64,000 nucleotides of DNA. Source: Arthrinium phaeospermum (taxonomy: Eukaryota > Ascomycota > Sordariomycetes > Amphisphaeriales > Apiosporaceae). The notes beneath the pieces are model-generated. The model saw only the letters and a program-made list of their open reading frames with translations. It was not told the origin of the DNA and searched no databases. The stretch lies in NCBI GenBank assembly GCA_006503535.1, contig QYRS01000004.1:868001-932000 (forward strand). The letters are read 5' to 3'. Positions 47,289 through 58,484 of the stretch are shown here, piece after piece. Both the position numbers and the translations under genes were made by a program. Positions within the stretch are counted from its first letter, which is position 1, and each line of letters begins with the position of its first letter.

Positions 47289-49796
47289 AAAGGCCATGTG
47301 AGGGAGGGGAGGGGAAAGGGGGTGTTGCGTGAGATTGCTGCCGATGCTGTGATAGGCTGCGAGACCGGGTTTTGTCTCGAGGTTAGGTTCTCGGTGTGCG
47401 AGCCACTGCACGCCAATACATATACATTAACCTCGCCGTTGTCACACCTGCCCACCATCGCGTGTGTCCCCATACCCATACCGGCTTGCCGGCAACGGCT
47501 TGGTTGGAGGAGAAATTCGCATGCTGACTGACTGACTGACTGTGTCTGTGGCCGAAACGTTTACACCATCTGCCACGCCGCAATTCGACCTCGAGCTCAT
47601 GCAGGGGAAGCCACACAGGCTAAAAAGGATAGCGAGGTTTTGGAACTGCTCTCCAGCACCGAGCCGATTGCGCTTGTGTCTCGCTCCTTGCTGCTAACCC
47701 GGACTCCAACAGCCCTGAAGGCAGGAAGGAAGAAAAAAGAGGCCGCTGTCGCACTCGCTGGATAGGTTAATCGTGGGCCGCACCCGCCCCCCTCATCGTC
47801 ACCAGATCCAATGCGATCGGATTCCACCACGTTTGGTTTCAGGCGGTTTGCTGTTGTGACTTGTCTCTTTCATTCCCAAACCTTCGGGCTTTTGGCTTGT
47901 CACCACATCCAAGGCCCAAGCAAGGCCCATTGAATTGAAGCTGACGACCTCGGAGCCAGGTGCCGGGCCTGATGACGCTTGTTCGGCACTGCTGAAACGT
48001 CCCAACATCAGCACCGTGGTCCCTGCCTGGCCCAGCTAGTGTGCCATGAACGGCCTCGAATGGCTCAAGTCCACACGCGCCTTTCTAACGAGTCGGCACG
48101 CTAAAACAAACGTTTTCACTTAAAACGCTTTACATATATGTCACAATCTCCGGCCAGAATGGATATGTCCCAATCTCACTCTCCTTAAGTTGTGGCTAGT
48201 AAGGTTCGTATGGGGATTGGAAAAACCCACGATGGAAGGAAGTGGTGGATATCACTTCTTCGAAAGTCTGGAATAACGTTTATCACTTTACCACACCACC
48301 CGCTAAGCCGTTGAGGCTCAAATCGGCCTCACAGTAGGCTCATGAGGCAGATTATATAACCGGGAACCAGCTTGTGGCTCCTTTAGGATCTTCGAAATAA
48401 TACGACGATGTCGCGTCCTTCCCGATCCACGATGAGCAGGAGAAGGTAGTAGGCGGCGATCCTCATCCGCCCGCCTATCTGATCGACTGGGTTGATCCCG
48501 TAAATCCAAACGTACACATCACGGTCTGCATTAGTTTATCTGCTTTACTTACTGTACATCCCCATTTGCCTTACTGTCTATCCACCCGCCGACTACCATA
48601 TGCCTTTAGTAAGCTAGCTCAACTGCCAGCTTTTGCCCATGACAGGAGAGTTCAGCGTCGATCACCCTGCAAGCGCATTCCGGCATTGAGATACTGTAGC
48701 ATTCTCCATCTGCCGATCAAAGCTCTGGTCACCTCTCGCCACATGTGGCGGTGCTCCAGCATCATATGTGGCGTCAACACCTCCAACTTGCGACTTGATA
48801 AGCCATGTCTGCTCGGAAGTTGGAACGCTTCATACTGTAGGAGTTTAGAAGTGTCACAGACAGACTGCGTTACGGTGGGTTGCAACACCCCGTGCCTGTT
48901 CTCATCGACATAACCAACCTATCTCAGCGATCGGCAACTGAACACAGAGGCATTGAACGACGGCAAGCTATCGAGAGCTTCTAATACCTGAAACACGTGT
49001 CCGTCGCCTGTCGGTCTGTCATGCCAGTTTGAAAGAAACGTATCATCCGATCCAGGCGGAGCCCTACGACCACATGGCATGAAACGGGTGGTGAAGAATC
49101 CGGGGAGATGCACTATCATCACATATGTATACTATTTTCATTTCATCGCATGATCATCGAGACTTGACGAGACCTTATGGGTATTTTTTCTAGTTCAAAG
49201 CGATCTCGTCGTGGACTGTCGAGAGTAAACGTTTCTAATATCCCCCAACTGCTGTCTGAACCGACGATACGAGACTCTCAGTCAACACGAAAATGTCGTA
49301 TTTGTGGTACAGTTCCTCGGCGTCGCGAATCATTGTCTGTAGTTTCTATAACTGGATGAACGCTTTCGTCAAGACGATTCACAAAACGCCTGGCAGAAGT
49401 CTTGGCCCTTTGACGAACTCTTGAGTATGCACCTGAAGACGTCTTTGTCGCGGATCCTCCCCATGCGCCAGAGTGAACAGCGCTCACCCTGGTGAGCCAT
49501 GGTCATTTGCACGTAGGATGACGTAACCTCCAAATGCTTTGCCATCACGCGTCATATACCACTGTAGAATGCCGGCATACCCTCGAACATCAGAGTAAGT
49601 GGTATGAGCCATGTCTTCTTAGCCCCCCTTAGGGCTATGCCATCGAACCAGACTGTTATAGCCGAGTAGACAGCGTATGCGTTTGTGCAAGTCCTGGCGG
49701 CCCCCCTTTTCCTTTCAAGTAGGCAGGTATATCTCGACGTGGGCGGCAGGTTTCGCGGGCCTACTTGGCCTCCTTAATTCTCGTTTCTGACGATTA

Positions 49797-50478
49797 TCAT
49801 ACCTCCTCCCGCGCCTTCTCCACCCTCCGGACGCCGCGCTCGACCCGCTCGATGCGCCCTCAGCATTGGCGACAAAGTCCGCGTAGCCCACGACGCTGTG
49901 CTCATACCACTGGCGGATGGCAGCCTCGCTGCGCGCGCGGAGCTCCGCCATCTCGGCCCGCTGCGCCGCCTGCGTGGCCTCGATGCCCTTCATGCGGGGC
50001 AGCAGCGCGGCGAGCGACGCGCTCAGCGCTGGCTCGGGCACGGGTGTGTCGGCGATCGAAGTGAGGGCCGAGGCCGTGGCCGGTAGGACGGGGCCGCGGC
50101 CAGGACCATCTGCTCGAGGGCGTCGGGCGGGAGCAGCGACTCGGATGGGGGCTGCGCCGACGTGGAGCGCGGTGGGTCGAAGAGGTCCGGGTGAGCATGA
50201 TCTGAGGGCGGCGCGCGCGCATAACGAGGTTAGCTAAGTGTTACGTTTGGCCAAGCCCCCGAAAGAGAAGACGAGTCGATGTGACAAACATATTTTCAGA
50301 AGATCCTTGTAGGTGCTGACGCGTTGCAGCAGAGTCGCAAACCGGTGTTCCAGTTGATGCAGGCTGGTGATGGCCGGCGTCTTTGCCTGAGGTGCTGTGT
50401 GCCCTAGAGAACATACTCGATCCGTAGGAGGCGGGCCTCGAGGTAGGAGCGCTCGAGAGTGGTATCGTCGAGGGACAT
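49797..50478 (-). CDS. ro-10: nuclear distribution protein RO10 (dynactin p24-like), frame broken by three indels
   Basis: Dynactin side-arm subunit needed for nuclear movement in hyphae. Two exons, 50478-50290 and 50201-49797 (88 nt intron with donor GTTTGT). The reading frame changes three times, each compatible with one missing base: near 50404-50406, near 50077-50078 and near 49856-49857. Allowing for those three, both exon lengths and the intron phase fit, giving about 198 aa, the family's size. Diagnostic stretches are LEARLLRIE near the start, LHQLEHRFATLLQRVSTYKD, LLKIY at the intron, AALLPRMKGIEATQ and AIRQWYEHSVVGYADFV, then a charged heptad-like end. Identification rests on my memory of Neurospora RO10 and is fairly firm. 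Base errors are more likely than a pseudogene, because the protein sequence between the breaks is intact. Confidence 0.8.
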
Positions 50479-51474
50479 CTTGTGCAGTGGTGGAGACGTT
50501 TCCGTTCGTAATGCGCAGCGCTGCGAGAAGTCGGATGCCGTTACATTAGAGAAGAGGCATAAAATCGCACTATTGCCCGCAAATTGTCAATCTGGAAAGA
50601 AGATTGGAAGAATGTCAACAAACGAGCGAGCGGCGGATTACCAAGGATAAGGCTGAAAGACAATTGCAACCGCGGATGCCACTAGCTGCGAATTTCCAGG
50701 GGCAGTAAAGCGCTGGGAGCACGGGGGCGCTAAAAGCCGCGATTGGCTTGCTTTTTAGGGGGAACTCCCAGCCTAGGCCGCAGCCAGCTGCAGCTGCAGA
50801 GCTGCTCTCAATTAGCGACCCCTAGGGCACCCCCACAGTAGCACCCAGTAGCACCGTCATCTCAGGCATGTTCCACATGGGGACAACTGACGAGACACAC
50901 CTGTCATCTTGTGCTGCGGATTAGAGTTGCCTGGCTGAAAGTTACTGTCACGATCAGATCATTAGAGATCATTCCGCTCTGCATGCTGCATCGCCAGGCC
51001 TGGCCTACGTAGTCTGGTTTTCCCTGCGCCCGGTTCGGATACATCGTGCAGCATTACCTCGTTATTCTCTCGTTTTCTGCTCTTTCGCCTCGTCTTGAGT
51101 CGTGCCGGCTGCTGATTATGATATATCTGGCCAGCAGTTTTGTCGCGCCGATCACTTGTGGAGCTTTCAGGCTTCCCTTCTCGTCCTGCTCCATTTTACA
51201 TAACCGCCCTGGGGCCCGGATTGAACGAAATACGACTTGAAAGCCAACGAGATCGGAAAACCGGCCAAAGGGACGACCATTGATTCGAGATCCAAGGCCC
51301 AGGCTACAGGACGGTCCCTCCCATCCGCACATCGTCCGTAAAATCGTGCGAGCCAGAGGTCCACACCCGACGAACAGACCGCCTTACCCTGCATTCGCTA
51401 GCAGCGACAGACTTTCTTAATAGAACGACCGCCCGCTGAACCTCTCTCGCCAGACTCTGGCCTAGCCTTGCCCT
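50479..51474. promoter_or_regulatory. divergent intergenic region
   Basis: About 1 kb between the RO10 start and the transporter gene, presumably both promoters. A palindromic CAGCTGCAGCTGCAG run lies near 50787-50801. No gene seen. Confidence 0.4.
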
Positions 51475-51585
51475 ATGCCGAATTACTCGTCCATTTCTGA
51501 TGGCCGCGCCGCCGCTTCCACTACACCAAGTTCGACCTCGGCGACGTGACGATGTCCAGGACACGCAGCCGTCGAGGCAACCAGA

Positions 51586-53235
51586 AATGCCGGTCACAAT
51601 GGGCAGGCCACCACCGCCAGCAGCGTCATCAACCTGCTCAACACCAGTACGCGGACAACCCTCCAACACGATGCGCCATCTCCAGAACGATGCTAATCTC
51701 TTCCTCGCAGTTGTCGGTGCCGGTACCTTAGCGATGCCCTCGGCCCTTTCCCATTTCGGCGTCGTGCTGGGTGTGATGGTGATCGTTTGGTCGGGCTTCA
51801 CATCTGCCTTCGGCCTCTACCTCCAATCGCGATGCGCTCGCTACCTCGACCGCGGCAGCGCCTCCTTCTTCGCCCTGTCGCAATTAACGTACCCGAACGC
51901 CGCCGTCATATCGATGCCGCCATCGCCATCAAGTGCTTCGGCGTAGGCATATCATACATGATCATCATTGGCGACCTGATGCCAGGAGTAGTGCTGGGAT
52001 TCGATTCCAGGGCTGAGGATATATCTTTCCTCATGGACAGAAACTTCTGGATCACCGTCTTCATGCTGGTGATCATTCCACTTGCCTTCTTGCGCAGACT
52101 GGACAGTCTAAAATACACGAGCGTGGTGGCCTTGGTGTCCATTGGTTACCTGATCATCGTGGTAGTTTACCATTTTGCATCTGATACCATAGCTGATCGC
52201 GGCCCTGTCCGAGTGATTACATGGGGAGGGCCCATCACGGCCTTGAGCAGTCTTCCGGTCGTCATTTTCGCATACACGTGTCACCAGAACATGTTTTCCA
52301 TCTTGAACGAGCTGAAGGACAACTCGCCGAAGAGGTAAGTCCGTGGATGCCAACCTCGTCATAATAGCTGCTGACATAGGAAAAGCATCATTGGTGTCAT
52401 CACATCTAGCATTGGCTCGGCAGCTAGCATTTACGTGCTAGTTGCGATAACTGGTTATTTCACCTTCGGAGACAACATCAAGGGCAACATCGTCTCCATG
52501 TGTAGGTTATCCTTTCCATCCATCAGCAGATTCAGATATTAACACTCCTTAGATGCTCCGTCTGTTGCCTCAACCATTGCCAAGGCTGCCATCGTGGTTC
52601 TTGTCACATTTTCCATCCCTCTTCAAGTTCACCCTTGCCGTGCGTCCGTGGACGCCGTGCTGAAGTGGCGACCCAACTCGGTCTCGAAATCAAACCGAGC
52701 AACCTCGCCCGGTGGACGACCCTTACTACCTACTATCCAACGATCAGACCATGGTCCTAGTGCGCCCATGTCCGATCTTCGCTTCGCGCTTCTTACAACC
52801 GCCATTTTGGTTCTCAGTTATTGTGTGACTCTTACTCATATGAGCTTGGAGCGTGTGCTTGCATATGTTGGCAGTACCGGAAGCACGAGCATATCTTTCA
52901 TTCTTCCCGGCCTCTTCTACTACAAGATCTCAGATCCCGAATCGGTCCATCATCAACGCCTAGCTAAGGAGGACGACGATGCGGATACACCAGTCATGGA
53001 CGACGAGTCGGATGATGAAAATATGCTGAGCCAGAGCATGGGCAGCTTGCATGGCGCATCGACTGGCAACAAAGCATCGCATATGCTTTGGCAGTGGCGC
53101 AAGAAGTTTCGCTGGGATATGGAACACATCAACCCCGTCCACCTCCGGAGGGCGGCGTTGGCGCTGGCCGGGTATGGCTTCATCGTCATGGGAACCTGCT
53201 TGGTCCTCAACATGTTCGTCAGCGTGGCTCACTGA
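51586..53235 (+). CDS. vacuolar amino-acid transporter (AVT type, AAAP family), frame broken
   Basis: Moves neutral or acidic amino acids across the vacuolar membrane. Recognisable exons: about 51586-51646, 51711-52334, 52380-52501 and 52553-53235 (introns 64, 45 and 51 nt, phase consistent). TM1 begins ATTASSVINLLNT and continues after the intron as VGAGTLAMPSALSHFG, the AAAP hallmark. Other anchors are GLYLQSRCARYLDRG, AIAIKCFGVGISYMIIIGDLMPG, FAYTCHQNMFSILNEL and FSIPLQVHPCRASVDAVLKW. One base is missing near 51911, between LTYPNAAVI and DAAIAIK. The start is unresolved: the frame runs back to a TGA at 51547, but the same frame upstream of that TGA holds an ATG at 51475 followed by a Ser/Thr-rich head, so more indels are likely there. 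Confidence 0.82.
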
Positions 53236-53890
53236 GGGAAGAGACATGAGATTGCTGCTATTTATTACGTATCGGGGCTTCCTTCCGTGGAGGAAAAGCG
53301 ACAGCCATGAACTTTTTGCATAGACATTTACATTGGGTGGGGTATGTTGTTTCTTTGGGGGCTAGGAGGGTCGGTCTCTTTCATTTTTGTTTACCGTCAG
53401 CATCTTCGTGGAGCCTGGAGTACTGGAGCTTATGGTGCTTGACTCCGACAGACAGCGGTTTTGTACATAGTTGTGCTGTAGATCTGAATTATTATTTCCC
53501 CGTAGCGGAGGCCAAATATCCTTCCGCAATATATGTTCCGTCTCTTTCTTCTCGGGCAGATCACAAGCACCTGAATCCCCAGAATCAATTAGCGACAAAA
53601 GCACTACAAATCCTTCCGTTGCCGGTTCTCTTACGATATATAAGTTTCAGTTTTTAATTTTGAGAGTCCCTGCCGGTAAATTTTGTTTTATATCCCCGCG
53701 TTTTGGCTGAGGTGACATTCGAAATCACCCATGTACCTTAGCTGGCAATCATCGAGTGGCATAGCCTTCTTGGGGTCAGGCAGCCTCGATTCTGTTTTTC
53801 TTTCCATTTCGTGGAGATACATGCTTAATTCAATCAAAGAACGATAGGCAAATCTACAACAATCAAGAACATTCCCAAGCAAACTTGACC
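53236..53890. other. intergenic region
   Basis: 655 bp between two genes on the same strand: 3' UTR and promoter. AT-rich near 53640-53690. No gene seen. Confidence 0.35.
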
Positions 53891-55993
53891 ATGACATCAG
53901 CAGTCCTCGCCCCTTACACCTACCGACCTCTTGGCGCAAATGCGCAAACGCGCATCATCGAGCTGCAGCCGTCCACCGTCGGTAGCGATGAAACCCCTCG
54001 TTGCCGCCTGCGGGATCTAGACGTTTCCGGAGACGAGGACTACGAGGCCGTGTCCTATACATGGGGCGAGCCGCGATTCACGGAGCGGCTCGTCGTCGAT
54101 GACGCATACTTCCTGCTGACCACGGTCAGCTTCCGGGACGTTTGTTTGCGCTTTCGACTTCCCGACCGAGTCCGGTTGCTGTGGATTGATGCGGTGTGTA
54201 TCAACCAGCACGACCAGGAAGAGAAAAGCCGCCAGATTCCGTTCATGGGCAAGATATACAGTGGTGCACTACGCGTTCTAGTCTGGCTAGGCAATTATCC
54301 TGAGCAGGCCAAGTCGCTACGCCAAGTTGAGCGACTGGCACGACGGCTTCAGGCTCTTCCCGGAATTGTGACAAAACACAGCGACAATATGTCTAGCGAC
54401 TTAATCGCAGATATTTCCAAGGCACTCCATGATATATTCGGTCTTCCTTGGTTCACCAGGCTATGGGTGGTGCAAGAAGTGGTGCTCAATCCCGACGTGT
54501 CTCTCTTCTGCAGCAGTACTGAGGTGCCGTGGGTGCGCGTAGTCCAAGTCATGCGCTCTACCGAAAGTCAGTCAGTGCGGTCAGAGATACCTTCAACTAT
54601 CAGAGACCTTTGGCTGCTTAGGTTCTTCGATCGAAACACCACGCCCAGGTTTGATACCGTTCGCCTTCTCCACGACCTCTCTGGTGCCAATTGCGTAGAT
54701 GATCGAGACAAGGTCTGGGCTCTTTCAGCGTTGGCCACGGATATCCAAATGGGGAGGGTTAGCGATGATGGGTTGGACGGACAGGACAAGTTGCAGTTGG
54801 AAGTGGATCACAGTATTGGGGCAACCGAACTCTACCTTGAGCTTGCAAGTAGAGTGATGCGGATGTCTTCGGTAAGCAAACCGCTTCTGCTTGTGTATGC
54901 TGGTCTCAGATCGGTCGGCCAATCATCTAAGGAGGGTCTACCCTCATGGGTACCAGACTGGCGTCTACCGATTATCCGTAAACCCCTCATCACCAGTGGT
55001 TTGGAGAAAGAACTTCGATTTCTGGAGACTGTCAACTTCCTGCCTCAGGCTACTGCAACGCAACTAAAGCACAAAAGACCAGCATGGAGTTTGAAACTCA
55101 AGCCTTCGGGAAATCGCTGCGATGAGTGTGAAGCTAGCCTGAAGAACGACATCGAGCTGCGATGTAAAAGGGGTACGTTTTTGGAGAATGTTGAATGGGT
55201 AGGGGAGACGTTCACTAAGCCCTTGACACCCCTTTCGATCGCGGGTTGGGTACATCGCTCAATCCGAGACTTGGCCGCTCAAATGCAAGATACGGGATTT
55301 GAAGGTCATATGTACCGCGCGGGAGTGCTCGATCCAACCCTGAGGGCGATGTACACGCTCTGGCATGTGCTCGTGTTCGCCTTCGACTTCCAGCGCGAGG
55401 AAGATATTGGCGATCTCTGGCGCTGGTTGGGGGAGCTTTCGCTAACACCACATGAGCCAATGCCTACAGCTCTGGGCGACATGCCAAAAATGCTGTTCTC
55501 ATCAGACAGCCTGATGGTAAATAGGCGTCTTTTCAGTTTCAGGCTACCTCTTGATCGAGGTCAAAGTCTTGCGGAGTTTACTTTTGGGTGGATTCCGGGA
55601 CGGTCAAAGCAGTTTCGACCTATTTTCCTCGGGGTCGGCCCAGGTCACCTAAGGACGTCGGACGTCGTGGTGCTCAGTCTTTTCAGGCGTGTTGGGTATG
55701 AAACCGGCCGGATTCCCCACATCCCTAACACACATTTGGATCGACCAGAAGGGACGAAAGAAGACTCAACCCCAGACAGAGATGATTTTCGTAGGGCTGC
55801 AGATTTCTCGGGCAGGCCATCCCTCGTCTTTCGGAATGTGGCATCGAAGCACAAGCACTGTCACCAAGATAGAGCTCGATGTACGGTTGTTGGAGATGCT
55901 ATTATATTTGCAACCACTCATTGTTGGACTCAATCTTTCCTCATTAAGTTGAGACGGAACAACCTGTCATCATTGACTTTATATATAGGGTAA
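53891..55993 (+). CDS. HET-domain protein (heterokaryon incompatibility type)
   Basis: 700 aa single exon from the ATG at 53891. The N-terminal HET domain is complete: YEAVSYTWGEP at about 55-65, LWIDAVCINQHDQEEKSRQI around 98-117, then YSGALRVLVWLG and LPWFTRLWVVQEV. HET domains are TIR-like and trigger cell death in non-self recognition. The middle is a helical region typical of this family, DDRDKVWALSALA and EGLPSWVPDW being the usual landmarks. The C-terminus has the family-typical GVGPGHLRTSDVVVL and TVVGDAI, but the stretch between them (about residues 600-660) is longer and more charged than usual. No NACHT or other effector domain is attached. Confidence 0.88.
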   Translation: MTSAVLAPYTYRPLGANAQTRIIELQPSTVGSDETPRCRLRDLDVSGDEDYEAVSYTWGEPRFTERLVVDDAYFLLTTVSFRDVCLRFRLPDRVRLLWIDAVCINQHDQEEKSRQIPFMGKIYSGALRVLVWLGNYPEQAKSLRQVERLARRLQALPGIVTKHSDNMSSDLIADISKALHDIFGLPWFTRLWVVQEVVLNPDVSLFCSSTEVPWVRVVQVMRSTESQSVRSEIPSTIRDLWLLRFFDRNTTPRFDTVRLLHDLSGANCVDDRDKVWALSALATDIQMGRVSDDGLDGQDKLQLEVDHSIGATELYLELASRVMRMSSVSKPLLLVYAGLRSVGQSSKEGLPSWVPDWRLPIIRKPLITSGLEKELRFLETVNFLPQATATQLKHKRPAWSLKLKPSGNRCDECEASLKNDIELRCKRGTFLENVEWVGETFTKPLTPLSIAGWVHRSIRDLAAQMQDTGFEGHMYRAGVLDPTLRAMYTLWHVLVFAFDFQREEDIGDLWRWLGELSLTPHEPMPTALGDMPKMLFSSDSLMVNRRLFSFRLPLDRGQSLAEFTFGWIPGRSKQFRPIFLGVGPGHLRTSDVVVLSLFRRVGYETGRIPHIPNTHLDRPEGTKEDSTPDRDDFRRAADFSGRPSLVFRNVASKHKHCHQDRARCTVVGDAIIFATTHCWTQSFLIKLRRNNLSSLTLYIG

Positions 55994-56178
55994 AAGAGAT
56001 TAAGGCGGATTGAAATTGAAACGATCATTTCTTTCATGTACTCCTGATATTACCCTCATAGCCCTAGGATCTTGATAATAGATATATTCTCTTTAAATAC
56101 CACTAATACTTATTGCCGTAATCACTTGTGTATTCTGACCTGGAAGCTGCTGACGCTCAGGGGTATCTATTTGACTGT

Positions 56179-57516
56179 TTAAGGCCACTTTCTCTTTCTG
56201 GCTTCCAAGGCAATTCTTTCTAGAGGCGCAGTGGCGATCCTGTAAGTGACACCATTCTTGCTCACCATCGTTTGACAGGTAGTTGTAGGAGAGCCGGCAA
56301 TTTGCCCTTCGCTGTACTGAGCTAGCTGGGCGGCGAAGTCATCCCTCGGAGCCTCCACAACGCGGAAGTCACTCGCCTCTTCGCCATCCGCAACGACGAT
56401 CTTCGAGATGTGGTTGGCCCAAACAGTCTGGCCCTCCTCCTCGAACCTCGCCCAGTCATTCAGGTCGCGCGTCTCGTCCTCGGATGCGATAGGTCTGTGC
56501 TGGTCGTTCAGACTTAGCATGACCAGAGCCCATATTCCTTTCCACGCGAACACTCTCCCTTCCATCTTGGCCCAAGGAAGTACGATGTAGTTCACACCGT
56601 ACTTCTCCCTCCTCCCCCCGACGAGGTAGAAGCGAAGTAAGGTGACCTCGTCGCCGCTTACAACAAAAGCGTATCTGGTCTTGGCATGCACGCAGTGCAT
56701 CAACGTCCTGCCAAGAGCGGCATAGACCCTTTGGGACATCCGGGCCGGATCCGCCAACTCGGCGGGATCGAATCGCATATGCTCTTGGAAGTCACAAGGT
56801 ACGATGGGGTGTCGCGGTGGCGGTGGCCGCCACCGTCGCCGTCGCGGTTGTAACGGGCCTTCGCCCTGCGCCTGCTTTTCCTCGGCTTTCCCATCTGGGG
56901 CTGCCTCGAAAAACACAGTCCAGTTTGGCCTTGTGACACGTGTGCGGTTGCCCTTCTTTATTGGTATGGCAACGCGTTCTTGTCCGCCGTCGACTTTCAG
57001 CACGGTACCGGAATTGACCCGCTCCTGCATTTCTTCGGCACTCTTTCCAATAGCTAGGTCGATTACGTGCCAGATATCACAGGTGAACCAAGTGGCGATC
57101 TGAGCCTCGCTTCTGAGGGTATAGGGTCCATCGTCAAGTGTCGCCGCACGAGTTTTGAGGTAAGCCAGGTTCAGATTTACCGATTGCAATCGATATTCTC
57201 GTCCCAAGAGGAAATCATGAAACATGAGGTTAACATTCTTCTCTGTGAAGTCATCCCAAGCGCTTATGTGTTTTCTCGAGACCGGAATGTAGTCTGGACC
57301 CCATTTAGCGACGCCGCGGCCCGAGGGAATGCTCCTGGTAACGGGCTCAGGGAAGTCGAATAACAGATCAAGAGTTGTAAACTCTTTCTTGTGCTGATAA
57401 GACTCCATATCTTCCAAGGAGCTATCATTCAAGACGGAATCGGTATCGGGATCTGACTCGGGCGTCTCAGGGCTGTTTTGCGCTGCCGGCTCCTCTTGGT
57501 TGCATGTGCGCTCCAT
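56179..57516 (-). CDS. hypothetical fungal protein
   Basis: 445 aa single exon, convergent with the HET gene. The first 45 residues are acidic and disordered (PETPESDPDTDSVLN). The body includes HAKTRYAFVVSGDEVTLLRFYLVG, which resembles a segment found in fungal proteins near FunK1-like kinases where it precedes the kinase domain, but no kinase motif follows here. A Pro/Arg tract (RRRRWRPPPPRHP) sits near residue 230. No signal peptide or TM. I do not know the function. Such genes often lie beside HET genes in variable regions. Confidence 0.6.
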   Translation of the reverse strand: MERTCNQEEPAAQNSPETPESDPDTDSVLNDSSLEDMESYQHKKEFTTLDLLFDFPEPVTRSIPSGRGVAKWGPDYIPVSRKHISAWDDFTEKNVNLMFHDFLLGREYRLQSVNLNLAYLKTRAATLDDGPYTLRSEAQIATWFTCDIWHVIDLAIGKSAEEMQERVNSGTVLKVDGGQERVAIPIKKGNRTRVTRPNWTVFFEAAPDGKAEEKQAQGEGPLQPRRRRWRPPPPRHPIVPCDFQEHMRFDPAELADPARMSQRVYAALGRTLMHCVHAKTRYAFVVSGDEVTLLRFYLVGGRREKYGVNYIVLPWAKMEGRVFAWKGIWALVMLSLNDQHRPIASEDETRDLNDWARFEEEGQTVWANHISKIVVADGEEASDFRVVEAPRDDFAAQLAQYSEGQIAGSPTTTCQTMVSKNGVTYRIATAPLERIALEARKRKWP

Positions 57517-58484
57517 TGCTGAAGTGTGAACGCTATCCTGATCGTATTTCCAAGTCGAAGTTTAGACAATTTCGGAGACACGCGTATGATTGAGTTCCGG
57601 TGTAGGAATGGCTAGTAAACCCGCTTCATACAGGAACACCATAAGAACTGGTCCAAGATGCCAGTTCATACCACAAAGAGTCACGGACAAACGAAACTGA
57701 TGTGGAAATGACTCAGAACAAAGGACCTTATTTCTTTGTCTTTCCAGGCGAAGAGCATTGTAACTGCTTCAATCTGCTTCGAATAGTTTGGTCAGTCCCC
57801 CGTTGATGAATGGTCCTGCAATTGGTACATGGCATGTTCCCATTGATCGGAGAATCCCACTTTAATCTAATGCGAATTCTGTTGTTCATGTATCTGAGTG
57901 TGACTTGCTCTGTGCGAGTGTTTTGTCCCTGTTGGCTTCGGCTGGTATCAGATCACGAATCATAACAAGAAGAAAGAAAAATACTACTTCTGTTTGACCA
58001 ACTTGGTTGCGGTCATGATAACTAGGGGCGGAAAACAGAGCTTGGCTGCCCTATTTGTGCGAAGCAGTCCCTGTGCCTTTCCGGGCTTTTCTCACCAAGA
58101 AGAAATACTGAGAAAGTCAGGTTACAGCTTGGTGGACGTTAGGTGTTGTTTCTTTTGCATTACAGCTTACAACTGACCGTTAACTGATCAAATGAAAGCC
58201 ATTGCTCTAAGCACATACATCAACGTGTGATGGACTTTTTTCATTTAGGAAATGCATATATGACACCGGGGTAACGCTCTGCACAATATTACCACTCTCA
58301 TAACTGCCTTTTATACAGTGGAAAGAAAATATCCACACCGAAACTCTGACATCTAAACTTGCTATGGTATCTAAAAAAGGAAAAACAAGTCCCAGAACAC
58401 TCATCATATCAACATCACCAACTGTAAGCACGGATGTTAGTATCGGTATATCCAAGTCAAGTAATGCAGAAATAAGGGCAAAAC
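57517..58484. other. intergenic region
   Basis: About 970 bp between the start of the 445 aa gene and the end of the reductase gene. Holds one promoter and one 3' UTR; no gene seen. Confidence 0.4.

Larger units (their letters stand above)
46232..49796. other. intergenic region with no supported gene
   Basis: 3.5 kb between the transposon relic and the RO10 gene. It contains the tandem duplication at 46813-47288 and a short CTGA microsatellite (GACTGACTGACTGACT) at 47526-47541. Several ORFs of 60-140 codons on both strands lack recognisable domains. Given the indels in this part, a broken gene could be missed. Confidence 0.4.

Noticed and set aside
48318..49487. Several short ORFs around 48.3-49.5 kb
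   Set aside because: No domains or coding-like composition; the Cys-containing RKCRICG stretch is too short to support a zinc-binding gene.
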